Source: Pseudomonas sp. (lineage in GTDB: Bacteria; Pseudomonadota; Gammaproteobacteria; Pseudomonadales; Pseudomonadaceae). Taken from it: a stretch of DNA of 9,193 bases. Where the stretch lies: assembly GCA_029240955.1 (NCBI GenBank), contig JARDZH010000039.1, positions 1 through 9,193 of the forward strand, written 5' to 3'. A program made the position numbers and the translations under genes. The notes beneath the pieces are model-generated. The model was given only the letters and a program-made list of their open reading frames with translations. It made no database searches and was not told the DNA's origin. Below are positions 1 through 6,869 of this stretch, one piece after another (position 1 is the stretch's first letter; each line of letters starts with the position of its first letter).

Positions 1-1
1 C

Positions 2-1558
2 ATCGGCCTGATGCTGTTGCTGACGCTGGTGCTGCGCGCCGGCGCGCTGGTGTTCAATGTATTGCAGGCGCGACTGTTCGCACGATTGGCCAAGGACATC
101 GTTTACCGGATTCGTCTGCGGCTGATCGAGCGCCTCAAAAGAATTTCCCTGGGCGAGTACGAAAGCCTGGGCAGCGGTATGGTCACCACGCATCTGGTGA
201 CCGATCTGGAAACGCTCGACAGATTCGTCGGTGAAACCCTCAGCCGTTTTCTGGTCGCCAGCCTGACCATCGCCGGAACCGCAGCGGTACTGGTCTGGAT
301 GCACTGGAAGCTGGCGCTGCTGATCATGCTGTTCAACCCCTTGGTGATCTTTGCCACGGTGAAGCTGGGCAAGCGCGTCAAACACCTGAAGAAGCTGGAG
401 AACGACAGCACGTCGCGTTTCACCCAGGCGTTGAGCGAAACGCTGGACGCGATTCAGGAAGTGCGCGCGGGTAATCGCCAAGGCTATTTTCTGGGCCGCT
501 TGGGCCTGCGAGCGAAGGAAGTCCGGGACTACTCGGTGAATTCCCAGTGGCGGAGCGACGCCTCCGGACGCGCCAGCGGCCTGCTGTTCCAGTTCGGTAT
601 CGATATCTTCCGCGCAGCGGCGATGCTGACAGTGCTGTTCTCGGACCTGAGTATCGGGCAGATGCTCGCCGTGTTCAGTTATCTGTGGTTCATGATGGCG
701 CCCGTCGAAACCCTGTTGAATCTGCAATACGCCTATTACGCGGCCGGCGGTGCGCTGACGCGCATCAACGAGTTGCTGTCGCGGGACGACGAGCCGCAGT
801 ATCCCGGCACGGTTGACCCCTTTGACGGTCGCGACACGGTAGGCATCGACGTCCGCGGGCTGACGTTCGGCTACGGCGATGACCCGGTGCTGGACCAGCT
901 CAACCTGTCCATTGCTCCGGGCGAGAAGGTTGCGATTGTCGGCGCCAGCGGTGGCGGCAAGAGCACGCTGGTGCAACTGCTGCTCGGGCTGTACACCGCG
1001 CAGACCGGCGTGATTCGTTACGGCGGTGCCAGCTTGCAGGACATTGGGCTTGAGCGTGTGCGCGAGCATGTCGCGGTCGTGCTGCAACATCCGGCGCTCT
1101 TCAACGACACGGTGCGTGCCAACCTGACGATGGGCCGCGATTGCAGCGATGAGGCCTGCTGGCGTGCGCTGTAAGTCGCTCAGCTGGAAGCGACCATTCG
1201 CGAGTTGCCGCAGGGCCTGGACAGCATCGTCGGCCGTTCCGGCGTGCGGCTTTCGGGTGGCCAGCGCCAGCGCCTGGCTATCGCGCGGATGGTCCTCGCC
1301 GATCCAAAGGTGGTCATCCTCGACGAAGCCACTTCAGCGCTCGACGCTGCGACCGAATACAACCTGCATCAGGCACTGGCGGAGTTCCTGCAAAGCCGAA
1401 CCACCCTGATCATTGCGCACAGGTTGTCAGCCGTTAAGCAGGCGGATCGGGTGCTTGTCTTCGACGGCGGGCGCATTGCCGAAGACGGCGACCATCAACA
1501 GCTGATCGCCGAAGGCGGCCTTTACGCCAAACTCTATGGGCACCTGCAGCAGATTTGA
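2..1558 (+). pseudogene. ABC exporter (fused permease and ATPase), 5'-cut by window and broken by an in-frame TAA
   Basis: This is a half-transporter of the exporter type: a six-helix membrane domain fused to a nucleotide-binding domain, working as a dimer in the inner membrane. The N-terminus lies outside the window. About 518 codons are visible against roughly 590-600 for the family. Hydrophobic segments are seen near 2-75, 250-360 and 570-720. The ATPase domain starts near 840, with Walker A GASGGGKST at 941-967 and the Q-loop region (VVLQHPALF) near 1075-1105. Codon 1172-1174 is TAA (context ACWRAL*VAQLEATI). Homology then resumes in the same frame: signature LSGGQ at 1250-1264, Walker B VVILDEA at 1310-1330, H-loop histidine at 1418-1420, stop TGA at 1556-1558. 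The stop removes signature and Walker B from the upstream product, and the downstream piece lacks Walker A, so neither part can be an ATPase alone. The substrate cannot be told. The stop could be a sequencing error, but no frameshift accompanies it. Confidence 0.85.
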
Positions 1559-1587
1559 GTGCCGCCGTACTGGCTTTTCGCAGTTGT

Positions 1588-1602
1588 TTGTATCAAATAC
1601 AA
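1588..1602. promoter_or_regulatory. Perfect 6-3-6 inverted repeat (TTGTAT CAA ATACAA), possible operator
   Basis: The half-sites TTGTAT and ATACAA are exact reverse complements around a 3-bp centre. The repeat sits in an AT-rich patch about 80 bp before the start of the GGDEF-EAL gene and 30 bp after the broken ABC gene, so it is well placed as a regulator site for the gene downstream. I do not recognise the binding protein, and a repeat this short could occur by chance. No convincing -35/-10 pair could be assigned nearby. Confidence 0.3.
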
Positions 1603-1631
1603 GAAAATCACCCGTCATACTCGATGGTTAT

Positions 1632-1641
1632 AGCCTAGGCT
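1632..1641. repeat. 10-bp perfect palindrome AGCCTAGGCT
   Basis: This is a perfect palindrome with a CCTAGG core, about 40 bp before the GGDEF-EAL start codon, in the same intergenic stretch as the inverted repeat at 1588-1602. CTAG is often under-represented in bacterial genomes, so its presence in a leader is mildly notable. No function is assigned. Confidence 0.25.
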
Positions 1642-1681
1642 CTGCTCAGGACGATCAGTAAGGCTCTGGTGATTTGAATAC

Positions 1682-4147
1682 ATGAAGCATTCGCGGACTC
1701 TCCCGAAGCGTCGGCTTCTGGGCATCGTATGGCCTTTTGTTGCCGTCGCGCTTTTCCAGGCCCTGTTGGGATGTATCAGTTTATATACGCTCTCGGTCGT
1801 ACGCAGTTACGTGGCCGGCGAGAGCCTGTGGTCGAAAGGTCAGAAGGATGCCATCCACTACCTGACTCGCTACGCGGTCGATCATGACCCGGTCGACTAC
1901 CTGAAATATCAGGAGGCGATCGCCATTCCCCGCAGCGCTCACGCGGTTCGTGAGGCGCTGGACCGCGACGAGCCTTCGCTGGAGCAGGCCCGCAAGGCCA
2001 TTCTGGCCGGAGGCAACCATCCCGATGACGCGTCAGGGATCATCTGGATGTATCGGTATTTCCGGGATTTCGGCTACATGGAGGACGCCCTTCGATGGTG
2101 GACGGTGGGTGACGAGTACCTGGATATGCTGGATGAACTGGCCACCGGGATGCACGCGCGGATTGCCAACGGCGGGGGCGACGCAGCCGAGATCGAAGCC
2201 TGGCGCAAGCAGATCAATGCCATCAACGAAGGTGTGACGCCCGCAGCGCGAGCGTTCAGTGGCGCACTGGGCGAAGCCTCGCGGTTCATTCTGCACCTGT
2301 TGGTCGTCATCAACCTGCTGACCGCCGTGGTGCTGATTGCACTGGCATCGCTGCGAGTCCACATGCTGGTATCTCAGCGCAGGGTCTTTGCCCATGCCTT
2401 GCGGCTGGAGCGGGAGAGAGCGCAGATCACCCTGGAGTCGATCGGCGACGGTGTCATTACCACCGACGTGGAAGGCACCATCGTTTACATGAACCCGGCG
2501 GCGGAAAGCCTGACTCACTGGAAAACCGGTCAGGCCAGCGGTCTGCCGCTCGCGGCCCTGTTCAACCTGCTGGATGAGGACGATCGCCGCGACAGTTCGG
2601 CGCTGATCGAACACATCCTCAGTGGCCGTCTTCGAGGAGGCTCGGCCAACAGCAAACTGATCCAGCGGCTGGACGGCAGCACCGTGTCAGTGAATCTGGT
2701 GGGCACGCCTATCTATTCCGATGGCGTCATCAGCGGCGCGGTGCTGGTCCTGCACGACATGACACAAGAGCGTCAGTACCTTGCCAATCTGTCCTGGCAG
2801 GCTGCTCACGACCCGCTGACCGGGCTGGTCAATCGCAGCGAATTCGAGCTGCGGCTTGAGCGGGTGCTCGACGGGGCCGTCTCCCAGGCCGGGCAGCATT
2901 GCCTGATGTTCCTCGACATCGATCAGTTCAAGCTGGTCAACGACACCAGCGGCCACGGCGCCGGCGACGAACTGCTGCGCGACTTGTGCAGGGTGCTGCC
3001 GCAGGGGCTTCGAGACGGTGACACCCTGGCGCGGCTCGGCGGCGACGAATTCGGCGTGCTGCTGGTCGATTGCCCGGCGACTCAGGCTCATGAAATTGCC
3101 GAAGGATTGCGCCAGTCGGTTCAGGATCTGCATTTCGTGTGGAAAGGCCGTCCGTTCGTGACTACTGTGAGTATCGGCCTGGTGCACCTGGGGACTACGC
3201 CGCTGACGCTCGAAGCGTCGCTGCGGGCCGCGGACATGGCGTGCTACATGGCCAAGGAGAAGGGCCGCAACAGGATTCAGGTGTATCACCCCGATGATTC
3301 CGAACTGTCGACCCGTTCGGGGGAAATGGCCTGGATCCAGCGCCTGCACGTGGCCCTGGATGAAAACCGCTTCTGTCTGTATGCGCAGGAAATTGCAGCA
3401 CTGAAACAGGACGAACATGACGGAATGCGACATATCGAGGTTCTGCTGCGCCTGCGCGATGAGTCCGGGCGAATGATTGCGCCTGACAGTTTTATCCCGG
3501 CGGCAGAGCGTTACGGGCTGATGACCACGCTTGACCGATGGGTGGTCAGAAACGTCTTCAAACTTATCGGCGACTGCGTGGCCGACGGTCACGTGGAGCG
3601 GCTCGATACGTTGTGCGCGATCAACCTGTCCGGATCGAGCATCGGGGATGACGCGTTTCTGGAATACCTCAAATTGCAGTTCCGGACGTTCAATGTCGCG
3701 CCGAGCATGATCTGTTTCGAGATCACCGAAACCAGCGCCATTGCCGACCTGGACAGCGCGATACGTTTCATCGACGAACTCAAGGCGCTGGGGTGCTGGT
3801 TTTCCCTGGACGACTTCTGTTCAGGCATGTCGTCGTTCGCCTACCTCAAACACTTGCCGGTCGACTTCCTCAAGATCGACGGCAGTTTCGTCAAGGACAT
3901 GCTGGACAACCCCGTAAACCGGGCCATGGTGCAAGTGATCAACAATATTGGTCACGTCATGGGGAAACGCACCATCGCGGAATTCGTCGAGACCCGACAC
4001 ATTGAAGCCGTATTGCAAGAGATCGGCGTCGACTTCGCGCAGGGCTATCTGATCGGCCGTCCAGAGCCGCTGACCTGCGAGATGCTCCACGCACCGCCGG
4101 CACATACGCGTGCGCTGCTGAGCAGCGCGCCAGGGACCTTAATGTAA
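1682..4147 (+). CDS. Membrane-bound PAS-GGDEF-EAL protein (dual diguanylate cyclase / c-di-GMP phosphodiesterase)
   Basis: This 821-residue inner-membrane signalling protein is predicted to make and/or degrade c-di-GMP. In order it has a TM helix (about 13-40), a periplasmic sensor region (about 41-200) I cannot assign, a second TM helix (about 203-226), a linker helix, PAS (about 246-365), GGDEF (about 370-535) and EAL (about 550-800). The cyclase site is intact: GGDEF at 453-457, the metal-binding segment LDIDQFKLVND at 411-421, and an inhibitory-site RxxD (R444, D447) five residues before GGDEF. In the EAL domain the signature is EVL (586-588) and DDFG is DDFC. The remaining catalytic set is present at the spacing expected from RocR-like enzymes: N648, E680, E683, D710, D711, K731, E767, E770, Q787. 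Both activities are therefore plausible. The ATG at 1682 has a modest GGTGAT ribosome site at 1668-1673. It lies 39 bp upstream of undA, probably in one transcript. Confidence 0.93.
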   Translation: MKHSRTLPKRRLLGIVWPFVAVALFQALLGCISLYTLSVVRSYVAGESLWSKGQKDAIHYLTRYAVDHDPVDYLKYQEAIAIPRSAHAVREALDRDEPSLEQARKAILAGGNHPDDASGIIWMYRYFRDFGYMEDALRWWTVGDEYLDMLDELATGMHARIANGGGDAAEIEAWRKQINAINEGVTPAARAFSGALGEASRFILHLLVVINLLTAVVLIALASLRVHMLVSQRRVFAHALRLERERAQITLESIGDGVITTDVEGTIVYMNPAAESLTHWKTGQASGLPLAALFNLLDEDDRRDSSALIEHILSGRLRGGSANSKLIQRLDGSTVSVNLVGTPIYSDGVISGAVLVLHDMTQERQYLANLSWQAAHDPLTGLVNRSEFELRLERVLDGAVSQAGQHCLMFLDIDQFKLVNDTSGHGAGDELLRDLCRVLPQGLRDGDTLARLGGDEFGVLLVDCPATQAHEIAEGLRQSVQDLHFVWKGRPFVTTVSIGLVHLGTTPLTLEASLRAADMACYMAKEKGRNRIQVYHPDDSELSTRSGEMAWIQRLHVALDENRFCLYAQEIAALKQDEHDGMRHIEVLLRLRDESGRMIAPDSFIPAAERYGLMTTLDRWVVRNVFKLIGDCVADGHVERLDTLCAINLSGSSIGDDAFLEYLKLQFRTFNVAPSMICFEITETSAIADLDSAIRFIDELKALGCWFSLDDFCSGMSSFAYLKHLPVDFLKIDGSFVKDMLDNPVNRAMVQVINNIGHVMGKRTIAEFVETRHIEAVLQEIGVDFAQGYLIGRPEPLTCEMLHAPPAHTRALLSSAPGTLM

Positions 4148-4173
4148 ACAACGAAAATCGGTAACACTCACGC

Positions 4174-4179
4174 AAGGAG
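4174..4179 (+). promoter_or_regulatory. Ribosome binding site fixing a GTG start for undA
   Basis: AAGGAG lies 7 nt before the GTG at 4187. No ATG near it would be better placed; the next in-frame ATG is at 4220, after conserved N-terminal residues. The site decides the start codon. Confidence 0.85.
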
Positions 4180-4186
4180 CCGCACA

Positions 4187-4993
4187 GTGATCGACACTTT
4201 CCAGAGAACCGGTCCGCTCATGGAGGCCAGCAGTTATCCGGCCTGGGCGCAACAGCTGATCAAGGATTGCAGCGCCGCAAAGGCACGAGTAGTCGAGCAC
4301 GAGCTCTATCGGAACATGCGGGACGCGAAGTTGAGTCCCAGAATCATGCGTCATTACCTGACCGGGGGCTGGCCTGTTGTAGAGCAGTTCGCCGTCTACA
4401 TGGCCAAGAACCTCACCAAGACACGCTTCGGGCGTCACCCGGGCGAGGACATGGCGCGGCGCTGGCTGATGCGCAACATCCGCGTCGAACTCAATCATGC
4501 CGATTACTGGCTCAACTGGTGTGAAGCCCATGGCGTGACGCTGGAAGACCTGCAAGCCCAGCGCGTGGCGCCGGAACTGCACGCGCTCAGTCATTGGTGC
4601 TGGCAGACCAGCTCCAGCGATTCGCTGGCAGTTGCCATGGCGGCGACCAATTACGCCATTGAAGGCGCCACCGGAGAATGGTCCGCTGTGGTGTGCTCCA
4701 GTGACGTCTATGCGGCAGGCTTTCCGGAGGAAACCCGCAAGCGCGCGATGAAATGGCTGAAGATGCATGCGCAATACGACGATGCGCATCCGTGGGAAGC
4801 GCTGGAGATCATCTGCACGCTGGTGGGCAACAATCCAAGCGTCGCGCTGCAGCATGAACTGCGTCAGGCGATCACCAAGAGTTACGATTTCATGTATCTG
4901 TTTCTGGAGCGCTGCATGCAGCTGGAGCCGCAGGCCGAGGGTGAGAAGATCAGGCCGGCACGCGAGCGGGTGGCGGAGCAGGCGCAGGCCTGA
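4187..4993 (+). CDS. undA: UndA, 1-alkene-forming fatty acid decarboxylase (heme-oxygenase-fold non-heme iron oxidase)
   Basis: UndA uses iron and oxygen to decarboxylate medium-chain fatty acids oxidatively, turning lauric acid into the volatile 1-undecene. This 268-residue protein matches in length, and in sequence nearly end to end, what I recall of the Pseudomonas UndA proteins, including the MIDTF N-terminus and the segment around RNIRVELNHADYW. Candidate metal ligands are E101 and H104 (ExxH), E159 (YAIEGATGEW) and H194/D198/H201 (HAQYDDAH), the three-helix arrangement of heme-oxygenase-like diiron oxidases. E66 may be a further ligand. Automatic pipelines often label such genes TenA or iron-containing redox enzyme; the cysteine and glutamate pattern of true thiaminase TenA is not evident. 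It starts at GTG behind a strong ribosome site, follows the GGDEF-EAL gene by 39 bp, and ends 9 bp from the converging cyclase gene. No lipid-metabolism gene adjoins it, so substrate would come from the general fatty acid pool. The identification is from memory of the family, not from an alignment. Confidence 0.85.
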   Translation: MIDTFQRTGPLMEASSYPAWAQQLIKDCSAAKARVVEHELYRNMRDAKLSPRIMRHYLTGGWPVVEQFAVYMAKNLTKTRFGRHPGEDMARRWLMRNIRVELNHADYWLNWCEAHGVTLEDLQAQRVAPELHALSHWCWQTSSSDSLAVAMAATNYAIEGATGEWSAVVCSSDVYAAGFPEETRKRAMKWLKMHAQYDDAHPWEALEIICTLVGNNPSVALQHELRQAITKSYDFMYLFLERCMQLEPQAEGEKIRPARERVAEQAQA

Positions 4994-5012
4994 CGGCGTG
5001 TTTCAGCAGGCC
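4987..5012. terminator. Weak bidirectional hairpin between converging genes
   Basis: GGCCTG (4987-4992) and CAGGCC (5007-5012) form a 6-bp stem with a 14-nt loop that spans the two stop codons. There is no proper U-tract on either side beyond TTT, so this is at best a poor terminator. No better candidate was seen between the two converging genes. Confidence 0.2.
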
Positions 5013-5929
5013 AGCGCCAGCCGGTTGCGGCCTTCGCGCTTGGCCACATAGAGCGCGTCGTCCGCTCGGCGTACCAGGCTGTCGGCGGTCTCCGCCGACA
5101 GCAGGGTCGCGCAGCCCAGGCTGATCGAAACCTTCAGAGACGGCGCCAGGTGCGCAAACGCCAGACCCAGCACTGCCGAGCGCAAGCGCTCGCCTATCTG
5201 TACGGCGGCTTCGCCATCGGTGTCGGTCAGCAGTACCAGAAACTCTTCTCCGCCGTAGCGAAACACCCGATCGATGTTGCGGATCTGGCCTTTGAGGGCT
5301 TGAGCAATGGTCCGCAGCACTTCGTCGCCGGTGTAATGGCCGTAATCGTCATTGACGTGCTTGAAGTGGTCCACGTCGAGCATCAGCACCGAAAGCGGTT
5401 GCTTGTTGCGGCGGCACACTTCGATTTCACGCGCCAGACTCTGCTCCATGGCGATCCGGTTACCGGTGCCGGTGAGCGGGTCACGCATCGCGCTCTGGGT
5501 CGCAACCCGATAGAGCAGGGCATTGCGCAGCGGATACAGCAGGCACGACAGCAGGGATTCAAGCTTGGTCAGTTCCACGGCATCGAAGGAGGTCAGGCGC
5601 TTGAACTCAAGCTCGCCGAGGCTTTCGCCTTCATGGCGCAGCTGAAAACTGACGCTTTGCGGTGCGCTGCCTCCCAGGTGCAGCAGCAGGTCACTGTCGA
5701 CATGACGAAACACCAGCCCGTCGAGTGGCAGGAGTCGACGGACACCCTGAAAGAACATCTCCAGAATGCGATCGGTTTCCAGGCTGGTCTGCAGTTGCAG
5801 GCCCAGCTGCAAAATCAACTGCGGCAGATCCACAGGCGGCAGCACCACGTTGGGCCGGGCGTGAAAACCCAGGCGCTGCAACTTGGCGGCGTCGAAATCT
5901 ATAGCCTGTACATCGGACGGACAACTCAT
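5003..5929 (-). CDS. Diguanylate cyclase with N-terminal GAF-like domain (PA3177-like)
   Basis: This 308-residue soluble protein is predicted to make c-di-GMP from two GTP. No TM helix or signal peptide is seen. Residues about 35-140 have the look of a GAF-type sensory domain (ETDRILEMFF, then LLPLDGLVFRH). The GGDEF domain covers about 145-308, with the active-site variant GGEEF at 226-230, metal-binding LMLDVDHFKHVND at 182-194, and an inhibitory-site RxxD (R217, D220) five residues upstream, so product inhibition is expected. The frame is open up to an ATG at 5998, but that start has no ribosome site. The ATG at 5929 has GAGGAG 7 nt away and gives a length close to the Pseudomonas homologue, so I chose it. 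From memory, P. aeruginosa PA3177 is an active cyclase linked to biofilm antimicrobial tolerance; transfer of that role here is inference. It has its own 175-bp upstream region and is probably transcribed separately from yciK. Confidence 0.92.
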   Translation of the reverse strand: MSCPSDVQAIDFDAAKLQRLGFHARPNVVLPPVDLPQLILQLGLQLQTSLETDRILEMFFQGVRRLLPLDGLVFRHVDSDLLLHLGGSAPQSVSFQLRHEGESLGELEFKRLTSFDAVELTKLESLLSCLLYPLRNALLYRVATQSAMRDPLTGTGNRIAMEQSLAREIEVCRRNKQPLSVLMLDVDHFKHVNDDYGHYTGDEVLRTIAQALKGQIRNIDRVFRYGGEEFLVLLTDTDGEAAVQIGERLRSAVLGLAFAHLAPSLKVSISLGCATLLSAETADSLVRRADDALYVAKREGRNRLALAC

Positions 5930-5936
5930 CACTTCG

Positions 5937-5942
5937 CTCCTC
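5937..5942 (-). promoter_or_regulatory. Ribosome binding site deciding the start of the GGDEF gene
   Basis: On the minus strand GAGGAG lies 7 nt before the ATG at 5929. The two more upstream in-frame ATGs (5998 and 5989) have no such site, so the longer open frame is not the protein start. Confidence 0.8.
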
Positions 5943-6060
5943 AGCAGTTCCAGTGCTGACTCGGCAAAGTTAGAGGGGGGGACCGCCATTCGGTTCATTT
6001 ATGGGCGGATATAAAATGGGAAGCGGCGACAGATGGCAGTTTGAAAAAGCTCGGCAAGGG

Positions 6061-6091
6061 CTCTACCTCGCGCCTTGCGGGCGAGGCAGAG
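6061..6091 (-). terminator. Strong hairpin just past yciK, probable transcript end
   Basis: CTCTACCTCGC (6061-6071) and GCGAGGCAGAG (6081-6091) pair over 11 bp with one mismatch around a 9-nt loop. The hairpin lies about 13 nt after the yciK stop codon on the minus strand. A TTTTT run follows only after about 12 nt (6044-6048), so it is not a textbook intrinsic terminator. It could instead stabilise the 3' end or act with another factor. The rest of 5943-6104 holds the unassigned promoter region of the GGDEF gene and a run of seven G at 5975-5981. Confidence 0.5.
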
Positions 6092-6104
6092 AATAGCGGG
6101 TCAA

Positions 6105-6845
6105 TTACTGCGCGTTGAACGCCTGACCGTTGACGCCACGGCTGTCCGGGCCCATCAGGTACAGGTAGACCGGCATGATGTCCTCTGGAGTCGGGTTATC
6201 CAGCGGGTTTTCAGCCGGGTACGCCTGAGCCCGCATGGTGGTGCGAGTGCCGCCAGGGTTGATGCTGTTGGAGCGTACCGGAGACACTTCATCCAGCTCG
6301 TCGGCCAGGGTCTGCATCAGCCCTTCGGTAGCGAACTTGGACACCCCGTAAGCGCCCCAATAAGCGCGGCCCTTGCGCCCGACGCTGCTGGAGGTGAATA
6401 CCACGGAAGCGTCCTGCGACAGCTTCAGCAACGGCAGCAGTGTCTGAGTGAGCATGAACATCGCGTTCACGTTGACGTGCATCACGCGCATGAAGTTCTC
6501 GCCGCTCAACTGATCCAGTGGAGTGCGTGGGCCGATGATCGATGCGTTGTGCAGCAGCCCGTCGAGCCGCCCGAACTCGTTCTCGATCATGGCCGCCAGT
6601 TCGTCGTACTGGTGAGGCAGGGCCGTTTCCAGATTGAACGGAATCACCGCAGGTTTTGGGTGGCCTGCGGCTTCGATCTCGTCGTAGACCTCTGTGAGGT
6701 TTGCTACGGTCCTGCCCAGAAGGAGCACAGTCGCGCCATGCGCGGCGTAGGTTTTCGCCGCGGCGGCACCGATGCCGCGACCGGCGCCGGTGACCAGAAT
6801 GATCCGGCCATCGAGCAGGCCGGGGCGAGCGGTGTAATCAAACAT
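6105..6845 (-). CDS. yciK: YciK-family short-chain dehydrogenase/reductase
   Basis: This 246-residue cytoplasmic oxidoreductase has a Rossmann fold and binds NAD(P). The classical SDR features are visible: cofactor loop TGAGRGIG at 19-26, NAS at 100-102 in place of NAG, the structural N125, and the catalytic serine in TSSS (151-154), Y166 and K170, followed by PGGTRT at 197-202. The length fits the family. The physiological substrate of YciK proteins is not established as far as I know, so none is named. The ATG at 6845 has a GAGG ribosome site at 6852-6855. It follows mupP by 24 bp and is probably the last gene of the ubiG-mupP-yciK operon, ending at the hairpin at 6061-6091. The only other reading would be a different SDR subfamily. 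Confidence 0.88.
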   Translation of the reverse strand: MFDYTARPGLLDGRIILVTGAGRGIGAAAAKTYAAHGATVLLLGRTVANLTEVYDEIEAAGHPKPAVIPFNLETALPHQYDELAAMIENEFGRLDGLLHNASIIGPRTPLDQLSGENFMRVMHVNVNAMFMLTQTLLPLLKLSQDASVVFTSSSVGRKGRAYWGAYGVSKFATEGLMQTLADELDEVSPVRSNSINPGGTRTTMRAQAYPAENPLDNPTPEDIMPVYLYLMGPDSRGVNGQAFNAQ

Positions 6846-6869
6846 CAGTGACCTCGATCTTCAGAAAAC

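Noticed and set aside
1205..1558. Separate small ABC ATPase gene starting at TTG
   Set aside because: It is in the same frame as the upstream exporter, lacks Walker A, and has no clear ribosome site. It is the 3' fragment of the broken gene.
2687..3592. 301-codon open frame on the minus strand inside the GGDEF-EAL gene
   Set aside because: It lies wholly antisense to a well-supported gene, and its product has no recognisable domain and a shadow-like composition rich in Q, H, V and R. GC-rich Pseudomonas genes commonly leave such frames open.
4187..4993. Thiaminase II (TenA) or transcriptional regulator
   Set aside because: There are no thiamine genes nearby, the sequence fits UndA nearly end to end, and an iron-ligand pattern is present. 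There is no DNA-binding domain.
5150..5959. 269-codon plus-strand open frame opposite the diguanylate cyclase
   Set aside because: It mirrors the codon pattern of the cyclase gene, has no ribosome site that I can see and no known motif.
5930..5998. N-terminal extension of the cyclase to the ATG at 5998
   Set aside because: There is no ribosome site at 5998 or 5989, while GAGGAG precedes 5929 at ideal spacing.
6075..6851. 258-codon plus-strand open frame opposite yciK
   Set aside because: It is the antisense shadow of a complete SDR gene and has no protein family features.
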